Assembly: GCA_963774075.1 (NCBI GenBank)
Contig: CAVZDP010000003.1
Location: forward strand, 1 to 64,000
Direction of reading: 5' to 3'
Source of the DNA: JBBQNR01 sp963774075
GTDB taxonomy: Bacteria > Actinomycetota > Thermoleophilia > Solirubrobacterales > JBBDJG01
DNA length: 64,000 nt
Positions 34,733-42,264 of the stretch are shown here, piece by piece. The notes beneath the pieces were generated by a model. The model was not told the DNA's origin and made no database searches. It saw only the letters and a program-made list of their open reading frames with translations. Each line of letters starts with the position of its first letter. Position 1 is the first letter of the stretch. Made by a program: the position numbers and the translations under genes.

Positions 34733-35798
34733 TCAGCGGGCGATCCTGAGAGCCTCCGCAGTCTTCGATGCGCTCGCGTGGCCGGGTCGAGGCGCGCCGC
34801 CGAGCGCATAGAGCGAACGGTCGATCGCGGCCACGGCGATTCCATGGCGCGGGGTCCGCATCGATGGAGCGTTGGACCACTTTCTGCTCGCGAGGCCGTA
34901 GGACTCGACGTCCCCAAATGCATCCGTCGGGCTCTCGCCCCCGACGGCGAGCAGATGGCCATCCACGATGGCGGCCCCGAGTCCGCCCCGGGCGGTCGGC
35001 ATGTCAGGCAGTCGTTGCCAGCGGTCGCTGGCGGGCTCGTAGCGCTCGAGCGCCGCGGAGTTCTTGTCAGGGGAAAGCCTTCGTCCGCCGACCGCGTAGA
35101 CGAACTGCCCGTCCGAGGCTGCCGCCAGGTGCTCACGCGGTGTCGGGATGTCCGCCCCGGCCCTCCATTGCTTGCCGTCGAACACCTCGGTGGTGTCGAG
35201 CAGGCGGCCGTCGTCTTGGCCGCCCGTGACCACGATCCGATCACCGACCACGGCGGCCACCCCCGCCGCCCGCGGCCGGTTGAGGGACGGCAAGCTCACC
35301 CACTTCCCGGCTCGCAGGGCGAACACGCGGTCTGAGACCTCGGCGCTCGGATCCGAACCCTTCGGTATCCAGCCGCCGATCACGACCATGTCCCCCTTGT
35401 ATGTCACCACCATCTCGTGGTGCAGTCGGACCGGCAGGTCGGGGCCGGACTTCCAGCCGTTGATCACGGGGTCGTAGCCCTCGACTCGCCGCGAGCCGGA
35501 AGAAGCGCTCTCGAGTCCGCCCACCACCCAGATCGTTCCGTCGAGCACCGTGCTCGCCATGTTCTGGCGAGCTGCCGGCATCGAGGGCAGGGGGCGCCAG
35601 GTGGCGCCGGGGCGACCAGCGGGCACCAGCCGGAGAGCCTCCGCGGTCGCCGATGCACTCGCGTGGCCGGGTCGAGGCGCGCCGCCGAGCGCATAGAGCG
35701 AACGGTCGATCGCGGCCACGGCGATTCCATGGCGCGGGGTCCGCATCGATGGAGCGTTGGACCACTTTCTGCTCGCGAGGCCGTAGGACTCGACGTCG
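34733..35798 (-). pseudogene. Second Kelch propeller, out of frame with the kinase gene
   Basis: Downstream of an extra base at 35798, the kinase frame runs into nonsense. The intact continuation (DVESYGLASRKWSNAPSMRT ... then a second full set of Kelch motifs, ending AEALRIAR) lies in another frame to the stop at 34733. If the extra base is an error, this is the second half of one long kinase-Kelch-Kelch protein. If real, it is untranslated. Confidence 0.65.
34748..35601. repeat. Tandem direct repeat, copy A (~854 bp)
   Basis: Nearly identical to 35633-36487. I see four mismatches in the first 30 bp, one 1-bp indel (ccccaaatg versus cgcccaaatg), and otherwise matching sequence where I compared. 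Each copy encodes one full six-bladed Kelch propeller. The high identity indicates a very recent duplication or ongoing gene conversion. Confidence 0.9.
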
Positions 35799-37577
35799 CC
35801 CAAATGCATCCGTCGGGCTCTCGCCCCCGACGGCGAGCAGATGGCCATCCACGATGGCGGCCCCGAGTCCGCCCCGGGCGGTCGGCATGTCAGGCAGTCG
35901 TTGCCAGCGGTCGCTGGCGGGCTCGTAGCGCTCGAGCGCCGCGGAGTTCTTGTCAGGGGAAAGCCTTCGTCCGCCGACCGCGTAGACGAACTGCCCGTCC
36001 GAGGCTGCCGCCAGGTGCTCACGCGGTGTCGGGATGTCCGCCCCGGCCCTCCATTGCTTGCCGTCGAACACCTCGGTGGTGTCGAGCAGGCGGCCGTCGT
36101 CTTGGCCGCCCGTGACCACGATCCGATCACCGACCACGGCGGCCACCCCCGCCGCCCGCGGCCGGTTGAGGGACGGCAAGCTCACCCACTTCCCGGCTCG
36201 CAGGGCGAACACGCGGTCTGAGACCTCGGCGCTCGGATCCGAACCCTTCGGTATCCAGCCGCCGATCACGACCATGTCCCCCTTGTATGTCACCACCATC
36301 TCGTGGTGCAGTCGGACCGGCAGGTCGGGGCCGGACTTCCAGCCGTTGATCACGGGGTCGTAGCCCTCGACTCGCCGCGAGCCGGAAGAAGCGCTCTCGA
36401 GTCCGCCCACCACCCAGATCGTTCCGTCGAGCACCGTGCTCGCCATGTTCTGGCGAGCTGCCGGCATCGAGGGCAGGGGGCGCCAGGCCGACGCGGCCCG
36501 CAAGGGAGTCGACGCCGCCGGCGTCGCGCGGTCGGTGTCTGACTGTTCCGATCCGGGGAGGAGCACGATCGCCAGGACGGCCGCCATCACGAGCAGCAGT
36601 CCCGCCAGCCCGATCACACCTCGCCGGCCGGAACGCCAAGGGGGCCGGGGCTCCCGTTGTCCCGGGATCGATCTATCGCTCGGAGGAGGAGCAGGAGGAG
36701 GAGCGGCGCCAATCTTCTGCCGATCGGGAGCCTCCGCCTCGGCCGCCGCGGCGATCACAGCCTCGCCGAGCTCCCCTGCCGACGCGTAGCGCTCAGCAGG
36801 GTCTTTCGCCATCGCCCGCTGCACGACGCCGTCAAACCGTGCCGATAGGTCCGGCGAGAGCTCGAGCACCGACGGAGGCGGCGAATACACGTGCGCCCAT
36901 AGCGTCGCCAGGTCGTTCTCCCGTTTGTATGGAGTCCGGCCCGTCAGGGCCTCGAAGAGGACGCAACCGAGCGAGTACACGTCGGTGCGCGGGCTCACCG
37001 TCGCTCCTTCTATCTGCTCCGGCGCCGTGCAGTCCACGGTTCCAACCCACTGGCCCGTTCTCGTCAGCCCGCTTATCGAGCTGGCGTGCTTCGTAAGCCC
37101 GAAGTCGGTCAGGTAAACGTGGTCCTGCCCGGCGATGAGGATGTTGGCGGGCTTGACGTCGCGATGGATCAGATCGCGCTGGTGGGCAGCGTCGAGGGCG
37201 CTCGCGACCTGGGAGACGAGACGGGCGGCATAGGAAGGCTCGAGCGGACCGCGATCGATCATCTCGCGCAGATCCGTTCCCTCCACCCACCGCATCGCTA
37301 TGTAGAGAGCGCCGTCCTCTTCGCCCGCCTCATAAACCGGGATCACGTTCGGGTGCTCTATTGAAGCCGCGACCATCGATTCGCGTCTGAACCGCTCGCG
37401 AAAGGAGGTGTCTCGAGCGAGCGCCGGAGTCACCAGCTTCAGCGCCACCGTCCGCATCAGCCGAAGGTGGATCGCCCGGTAGACAACTCCCATCCCGCCC
37501 CGTGCCGCTACCTCTTCGATTCGGTAGCCGGCGAACTCCGAGCCGGTCGCAAGCTCCGCTGTCATTTGGTGGCTCAC
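35241..37577 (-). CDS. Transmembrane Ser/Thr protein kinase with Kelch beta-propeller
   Basis: 778 residues as read, from a GTG overlapping the upstream SnoaL stop (GTGA). The kinase domain (~15-275) is complete: ARGGMGVVYRA, VALKLV, HRDVKPANIL, DFGLTK, APEQIEG. A Pro-rich juxtamembrane stretch and one TM helix (VIGLAGLLLVMAAVLAIVLL, ~325-345) follow. Six Kelch motifs then make an external propeller (MPAARQNMASTVLDGTIWVV ... MPTARGGLGAAIVDGHLLAV). The last part after DAFG (from 35798) is frameshifted and should be disregarded. PknB-like kinases sense ligands through such ectodomains. Confidence 0.85.
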   Translation of the reverse strand: MSHQMTAELATGSEFAGYRIEEVAARGGMGVVYRAIHLRLMRTVALKLVTPALARDTSFRERFRRESMVAASIEHPNVIPVYEAGEEDGALYIAMRWVEGTDLREMIDRGPLEPSYAARLVSQVASALDAAHQRDLIHRDVKPANILIAGQDHVYLTDFGLTKHASSISGLTRTGQWVGTVDCTAPEQIEGATVSPRTDVYSLGCVLFEALTGRTPYKRENDLATLWAHVYSPPPSVLELSPDLSARFDGVVQRAMAKDPAERYASAGELGEAVIAAAAEAEAPDRQKIGAAPPPAPPPSDRSIPGQREPRPPWRSGRRGVIGLAGLLLVMAAVLAIVLLPGSEQSDTDRATPAASTPLRAASAWRPLPSMPAARQNMASTVLDGTIWVVGGLESASSGSRRVEGYDPVINGWKSGPDLPVRLHHEMVVTYKGDMVVIGGWIPKGSDPSAEVSDRVFALRAGKWVSLPSLNRPRAAGVAAVVGDRIVVTGGQDDGRLLDTTEVFDGKQWRAGADIPTPREHLAAASDGQFVYAVGGRRLSPDKNSAALERYEPASDRWQRLPDMPTARGGLGAAIVDGHLLAVGGESPTDAFGRRRVLRPREQKVVQRSIDADPAPWNRRGRDRPFALCARRRASTRPRECIGDRGGSPAGARWSPRRHLAPPALDAGSSPEHGEHGARRNDLGGGRTRERFFRLAASRGLRPRDQRLEVRPRPAGPTAPRDGGDIQGGHGRDRRLDTEGFGSERRGLRPRVRPASREVGELAVPQPAAGGGGGRRGR
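35633..36487. repeat. Tandem direct repeat, copy B (~855 bp)
   Basis: Offset 885-886 bp from copy A, separated by a 31-bp spacer (35602-35632). It carries an additional G at 35798 relative to copy A, which breaks the kinase reading frame. Repeats of this length and identity are prone to recombination and to misassembly. Confidence 0.9.
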
Positions 37578-37990
37578 AGCCGGTCCCCCGAACTCCCTTC
37601 GGACTCGAGCGCCTCGAGCGCTCTCTCCTTGTCCGAGAAGATCCTCAGCCGAAGGGCCGCCTCCCCCCGCATGGTCCAGACATGGGCGATGCGGCCCACG
37701 ACTTCGACGCCACTGCCCTTGCCGCGGACTCGCTGGTGCAGCGAAACCACGACCTGATCACCGGCGTCTATGAACTCCTCGGGCTCGAGGCGAAGGGCGT
37801 CGAACGCCTCCATATAGGAGTCGAACAGCTGCTTGATGCCTTCCTTGCCGTAATGGGTCTCCCTGTCGGGAGAGCTTTCGCGGTCGCGGACCTGAAACTC
37901 GGGGGCAAGGCGCCCCAGGACGGCCTCCACACCCCCCTCATTGAACGCCTGGTAGACGCCACGAAGCCTCTCCACGTCCTCCCGGAACAT
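37574..37990 (-). CDS. SnoaL-like (NTF2-fold) protein coupled to the kinase gene
   Basis: 138 residues. NTF2-like cone fold: RLRGVYQAFNEGGVEAVLGR, HYGKEGIKQLFDSYMEAFDA, EFIDAGDQVVVSLHQRVRGK, VVGRIAHVWTMRGEAALRLR. Its stop overlaps the kinase start by 4 nt, so the two are translated together. The family covers polyketide cyclases, hydratases and non-enzymatic ligand binders. The coupling hints at a small-molecule-binding partner of the kinase; inferred. Confidence 0.85.
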   Translation of the reverse strand: MFREDVERLRGVYQAFNEGGVEAVLGRLAPEFQVRDRESSPDRETHYGKEGIKQLFDSYMEAFDALRLEPEEFIDAGDQVVVSLHQRVRGKGSGVEVVGRIAHVWTMRGEAALRLRIFSDKERALEALESEGSSGDRL

Positions 37991-38049
37991 CTTGGGACAC
38001 GCTACCGAACCTGAAAGACCGGCTCGGCATGGGGAAAGATGCGAGGGTC

Positions 38050-39081
38050 TCAGCTCTCATCGCCGCTCGCGGGAGCCTCGCCTCGCGTCGGATTGCTCTT
38101 GACGTACACGAGCCGGTCCCCGTCACGCAGCTCCTTGGCCTCGTCGTCGTCGAACAGGAGTATCGCGCCCTCCCGCACGACGGCGAGCACCGGCTTGCGC
38201 AACATGACGTTGGAGAGCGGACCGACCTCGTCCGGCGCAACCGCGCTCTCGGCGACGTCGATCCCCTCGCCGGCTGCCATCAGATCCTCGAGGATGCGAA
38301 CGGCTCGAGGCGTCTGCGTACCGAGGCCGAGAAGCCGTCCGGCGGCTCCCGAGGAGGTGACGACGAGGTTGGCGCCGCCTTGTTCCAGAAGGCTCACGTT
38401 CTCCTGCTCGCGGACGGCGGCGAGCAGGTAGACGTTCGCGTTGAGCTGGCGTGCGGTCAGCGTGACCAGCACCGCGGTGTCGTCGCGGTCGACCGCGACG
38501 ACCAGCGAGGACGCGGTTCGGATGCCCGCCTGTTCGAGAACGGCAATGCTGGTCGCGTTGCCTTTCACGGCCGCGAGGCCCGCGCCGTTGGCCTCCGTCA
38601 CTCCGGGGTCGCCGGGATCGATCACGACGATCAGCTCGCGCTCGACGCCGGCCCCGACCATCGCCTCCACGGCGCTCTTTCCCTTCGTGCCGAATCCGCA
38701 GACGATGATGTGGTCCTTCAATGCTCTTCTCCAGTGTCGTTCCCTGAACCCTGCCCGTGTGCGCGACGCAAGCAACTCGACCGTCGTGCCCACGAGCAGG
38801 ATAAGGAACAGCACACGCGTCGGCGTGATCACCAGCGTCGTCAACAGACGTGCGCTTTGTGACACGGGAGTGATGTCCCCGTATCCCGTTGTCGTGATGC
38901 TCACGGTCGAGTAATAGAAAGCGTCCAGCACGCTGATGTCGGTCCCGTCCGAGTCCCGGTAACCATCCCGATCGACATAGGCGGTCGCCGCCCCGACGAG
39001 GATCAGCGCCAGCGCGAGCAGGATGCGCCAGTAGATCTGGCGCGCCGGGCTGACCGCTGGGCTCGGAAACTGGACGTTCAC
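38050..39081 (-). CDS. Two-TM potassium channel with RCK/TrkA domains
   Basis: 343 residues from a GTG overlapping the preceding SnoaL stop. TM1 (IYWRILLALALILVGAATAY), pore helix with selectivity filter SITTTGYGDITP, TM2 (ITPTRVLFLILLVGTTVELL). Then RCK N (IIVCGFGTKGKSAVEAMVGA, a Rossmann fold binding nucleotides or Ca2+) and RCK C near the end (LLFDDDEAKELRDGDRLVYV). This is the MthK-like architecture. It sits between two SnoaL genes in a minus-strand run. Confidence 0.92.
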   Translation of the reverse strand: MNVQFPSPAVSPARQIYWRILLALALILVGAATAYVDRDGYRDSDGTDISVLDAFYYSTVSITTTGYGDITPVSQSARLLTTLVITPTRVLFLILLVGTTVELLASRTRAGFRERHWRRALKDHIIVCGFGTKGKSAVEAMVGAGVERELIVVIDPGDPGVTEANGAGLAAVKGNATSIAVLEQAGIRTASSLVVAVDRDDTAVLVTLTARQLNANVYLLAAVREQENVSLLEQGGANLVVTSSGAAGRLLGLGTQTPRAVRILEDLMAAGEGIDVAESAVAPDEVGPLSNVMLRKPVLAVVREGAILLFDDDEAKELRDGDRLVYVKSNPTRGEAPASGDES

Positions 39082-39473
39082 GCCAGGCCGACGGCTTCGA
39101 GAGCGTCCTTCTCGTCGAGGATCACGTCGATGCGAATGACCTTGCCGCCGCGCAGGGTCCAGACCTGGTGGTACGAAAGATCGGTCTGCGCACCGCTCGA
39201 GCGGCCGACGCCGCGCTGCACGACCCGCACGAGGACGCTATCGCCCACCTCTCGCAAATCGGTCCCTTCGATCGTCAAGATCGTCCACGGCTCGAGGAAG
39301 GCGCGCATGTAGCCATGAACTGCGTCGACGCCCGTGAACACACCTGGGTCGGCAAACTCCGGCCGCACGACGAGCAGGATGTTCTCGTCGTACGCCGGCG
39401 TCCCGGCCGCGAAATTGCCCTTCGACCACTCCCCATAGACGCCCTTGACGAAATCGGCATTCTCGAGAGACAT
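39078..39473 (-). CDS. SnoaL-like (NTF2-fold) protein coupled to the K+ channel gene
   Basis: 131 residues. NTF2-like pattern: DFVKGVYGEWSKGNFAAGTP, GVFTGVDAVHGYMRAFLEPW, LREVGDSVLVRVVQRGVGRS, SYHQVWTLRGGKVIRIDVIL. Its stop overlaps the channel GTG start by 4 nt, the same arrangement as the SnoaL-kinase pair downstream. First gene of the run 39473-34733. Function is probably ligand binding; no catalytic residues can be assigned. Confidence 0.85.
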   Translation of the reverse strand: MSLENADFVKGVYGEWSKGNFAAGTPAYDENILLVVRPEFADPGVFTGVDAVHGYMRAFLEPWTILTIEGTDLREVGDSVLVRVVQRGVGRSSGAQTDLSYHQVWTLRGGKVIRIDVILDEKDALEAVGLA

Positions 39474-39580
39474 CGTCCACGAGTATCGCCAATTCGGATT
39501 GCGGGGCGAGGCGAGCCACCCGTCGTCGCCCAGCGGCAGCTACTGCCTTCCCGGTCAAGCCGGGGCCCTACAGTTGAGAG

Positions 39581-40744
39581 GTGTCCCATCGCCTCAAGCT
39601 GGCGTTGCTCGCGGTGGTCTCCCTGGTCGCCGTGGCGTCGACGACCGCAGTCGGCCTCTCACTACGCGACGACCCGCGCCGCTCACCGATCGATCCGGAC
39701 GCGCGAGCGGCGAACCGCGCCGCAGAAGCGCCACCGCAGGTGCTCGTCGTACGGCGACGCGGCGGCATTCCGCCGTCGTGGACCGGGCGGTTGCGTCGCA
39801 CGCCCGGAGTGACGGCAATCGCCCTGACCGCGCGCACGCAGGTGATGCTGCGCCGTAGCCGCCGTAGCCGCCGTGCCGGCGGCAGGACGGTCGATGCGGT
39901 TCCCCAGGGCTATGCAATCCCGCTCGACGCGCTGGTCGTGCAGCCGCAGGCGTATGCGGACATCCTTCCCCAGGCGGGGCGGGAGATCCGCCGGCTGCGC
40001 CGCAGGACGGCGCTGCTGTCGCGCACCTCGGCGCGCCTGCGCAGGCTCGGCGTCGGTGACCGCCTGAGTGTCATGGGAGGACGCGAGCTGCGCGTCGCCG
40101 GCGTCGTCGATGACGAGCTGGTCGGGTTCGCGGAGCTGGTCCTGACCGGACGCGATGCCGGAGGTGGCAACGACGCGACACGGCAGCTGCTCGTCGCGAC
40201 CACCCAGCCGGAACGGGTCGAGCGCAGGCTGCCACGGAACGGCGCCGTGCGGATCCGCACCCTGTCGCCGACCCTGAGAACGTCGCCCCGGCTGGTCGCG
40301 CGGCCGCTCGAAACCAAGGCACGATTCGGCGAGTTCGCGGTGGGCCTGCCCTACGGCTCCGACTGGATCCGCATCGAGCCGCGCTGGTTGGATCGCAACA
40401 TCATGACCCGGTCGGTGCCGATCCTCGGCGCCGTCACCTGCAACCGGCGGCTATTCGCACCGCTGCGCCGCGCGCTGCGCAGGCTCGAGCGCCGCGGGCT
40501 CTCGAGCGTCGTGGACCGGGCCGACTACGCCGGATGCTTCGCGCCGCGGCGCATTCCGGGCTCCGGGGCCCTTTCGCTGCACGCCTGGGGCCTGGCGATC
40601 GACATCAACGCCGCCGCCAACCCGCGACTCGGCGATTCACGTCAGGACCGTCGGCTCGTGCGCGTCATGGAGGAGGCCGGATTCACGTGGGGAGGCCGCT
40701 GGCCGACGGTTCCCGATCCGATGCACTTCGAGCTTCATCCATAA
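39581..40744 (+). CDS. Exported M15-family D-Ala-D-Ala carboxypeptidase-like protein
   Basis: 387 residues from a GTG. Signal/anchor LALLAVVSLVAVASTTAVGL, about 230 Arg-rich residues of unassigned fold, then a C-terminal M15 domain: GALSLHAWGLAIDINAAANP (His and Asp zinc ligands), VMEEAGFTWGGRWPTVPDPM, HFELHP (third His). These VanY-like peptidases trim peptidoglycan stem peptides. It is divergent from the SnoaL/K+ channel run. Confidence 0.85.
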   Translation: MSHRLKLALLAVVSLVAVASTTAVGLSLRDDPRRSPIDPDARAANRAAEAPPQVLVVRRRGGIPPSWTGRLRRTPGVTAIALTARTQVMLRRSRRSRRAGGRTVDAVPQGYAIPLDALVVQPQAYADILPQAGREIRRLRRRTALLSRTSARLRRLGVGDRLSVMGGRELRVAGVVDDELVGFAELVLTGRDAGGGNDATRQLLVATTQPERVERRLPRNGAVRIRTLSPTLRTSPRLVARPLETKARFGEFAVGLPYGSDWIRIEPRWLDRNIMTRSVPILGAVTCNRRLFAPLRRALRRLERRGLSSVVDRADYAGCFAPRRIPGSGALSLHAWGLAIDINAAANPRLGDSRQDRRLVRVMEEAGFTWGGRWPTVPDPMHFELHP

Positions 40745-40784
40745 CCACCTGACTGTTGGTTCGCGCGCAACGCTGACCGACGCA

Positions 40785-40810
40785 AGTGGGGCGGCCACGG
40801 CCGCCCCACT
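40785..40810. terminator. Bidirectional hairpin between convergent genes
   Basis: A near-perfect palindrome, agtggggcggcc / ggccgccccact (12-bp stem, minimal loop), between the M15 gene (+) and the ScyD/ScyE-like gene (-). Best terminator-like hairpin in the window, though again without a U tract. Confidence 0.65.
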
Positions 40811-40833
40811 CGGATCGACGCGCTGGGCTCGGC

Positions 40834-42126
40834 CTAGTCGTCGCGCTTGTTGGCCTTCCTGCCGTGCCTGCGGTGGTTGCCGCTCTTGTGCTTGTTGCTG
40901 TGACTGCGGTGACTGCCGCCCTTGTGCTTCTTGCCCTTCCCGTGGCGGCGGTCGCCGTGATCGTCATCGTCGTCCTCACCGTGATGGCCATTGTCGCCGT
41001 GATGGCCGCCGCCATCGCCGGGGTGATCGCCGTCATCCAGTGCGTCCTCGATGCGCACGACTTCTCCGGCGCCCGGCCCGAAGACGGTCCCGGTAGTGAC
41101 GTAGATGCGCTTCTCGTCGGCAACCGCGACTCCGCCGGGTGCGAGCAGCGACCCAGCGGCGATCTCCCTCTTCGAGTCGTCGTCGACCGCCCACAGGGCT
41201 CCGATAGGCGGAGCGGTGCCGCTCTCCGCCGCAAGCAACCCGTCCTTGACGATCTCGAGCACCAGAAGCGTGTCATCCGCGAACGTCAAGTCGATCACGG
41301 ACGTGAACCCGTCCGCGAATACTCGGCACGGGCCTCGCTTGGCGTTCGGGCGACAGTCCGCGTCCTCCGTCCCGGGCTCGATCCTCCAGATGCGAGACGC
41401 CCCCTTTTCAAAGGGGAATCCACGCAGCTCGGACACATACCAGGCGCCGTCCGGGCCGACCGCCACCGCAGTGGGGACGGCTTCAGCCTCGATCTGCGTT
41501 CCGGGCGGCGGGCCGTCGGGAATTCCCGCGGGGACGGTGGCCGTGCGCGTCGGGAAGCGCGCTACCGTCTCGATCGATCCATCCTTGCCGATCCTCAGGA
41601 GGTCGTTTCCGGCCGCGTCCGCAACCAGGAGGCCGTGGCGAAGAAGCGCGATCCCGAAGGGATTCGACTCAGCCGGATTGCCTTCCTGATCAACGGGGTC
41701 GGGGTCGCCCACCTGGTAGGCCGCGATGTCGGCGACGAGCGAGCTCTCTCCTCCCCGCGGCACGCGGACGATCTGGCCGAAGGGATCGCCGCCGCCCTCG
41801 GGTGGCCCGCCGCTCACGGAGACGAACGCACTGCGAAAGCCATGAGGCACAACGTCGTTCGGGCTCGGACTCGCCGGCAGCGTTGCGAACGGTCGAACAA
41901 CCGCGTCGGTCCTCTTCCGCGCAACGATCTCTGTGATCTCACCGGAGCCGGACTGTGCGACGAGCAAGCGGTCTCCGTGATCTCCATCAGCAACGCCGAT
42001 TCCGCGCGGATCGTTCAATCCCGTCGTCACGACGTCGAAGGGAGCGGCCCACGCCGGGGCGACGGCCACGAGAAACGTCAAGATGAGCGTCACCGTCAGG
42101 CGGCGCGCAACAACAGCTCTATCCAT
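40834..42126 (-). CDS. ScyD/ScyE-family secreted beta-propeller with His/Asp-rich tail
   Basis: 430 residues from ATG 42126 (SD agggaagg), which gives a clean signal peptide (ending APAWA); the frame runs to 42255 without one. NHL/ScyD-type propeller: TTGLNDPRGIGVADG, GSGEITEIVARKRTDAVVRP, AVPTAVAVGPDGAWYVSELR. The last ~65 residues are His, Asp, Gly and Lys rich (GDGGGHHGDNGHHGEDDDDD), which would bind metal or surface polymers. ScyD/ScyE are named from cyanobacterial scytonemin clusters; that pathway is not implied here. Confidence 0.8.
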   Translation of the reverse strand: MDRAVVARRLTVTLILTFLVAVAPAWAAPFDVVTTGLNDPRGIGVADGDHGDRLLVAQSGSGEITEIVARKRTDAVVRPFATLPASPSPNDVVPHGFRSAFVSVSGGPPEGGGDPFGQIVRVPRGGESSLVADIAAYQVGDPDPVDQEGNPAESNPFGIALLRHGLLVADAAGNDLLRIGKDGSIETVARFPTRTATVPAGIPDGPPPGTQIEAEAVPTAVAVGPDGAWYVSELRGFPFEKGASRIWRIEPGTEDADCRPNAKRGPCRVFADGFTSVIDLTFADDTLLVLEIVKDGLLAAESGTAPPIGALWAVDDDSKREIAAGSLLAPGGVAVADEKRIYVTTGTVFGPGAGEVVRIEDALDDGDHPGDGGGHHGDNGHHGEDDDDDHGDRRHGKGKKHKGGSHRSHSNKHKSGNHRRHGRKANKRDD

Positions 42127-42264
42127 TGCCTTCCCTGCCTTTCTAGATAGTGCGGGCGGTTGTGGCCGGAGCTTATCCCAGCTTTCGAAGCCGTTGGGTT
42201 GTCGGAGCAAGACGCTCCCGCCGACTCCTGAGCCTGCGGGGACGCGCTGCGACAACGGCCCTAG

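Noticed and set aside
34748..36487. Insertion sequence as the cause of the large repeat
   Set aside because: The repeat is coding Kelch sequence in tandem; no transposase or terminal inverted repeats.
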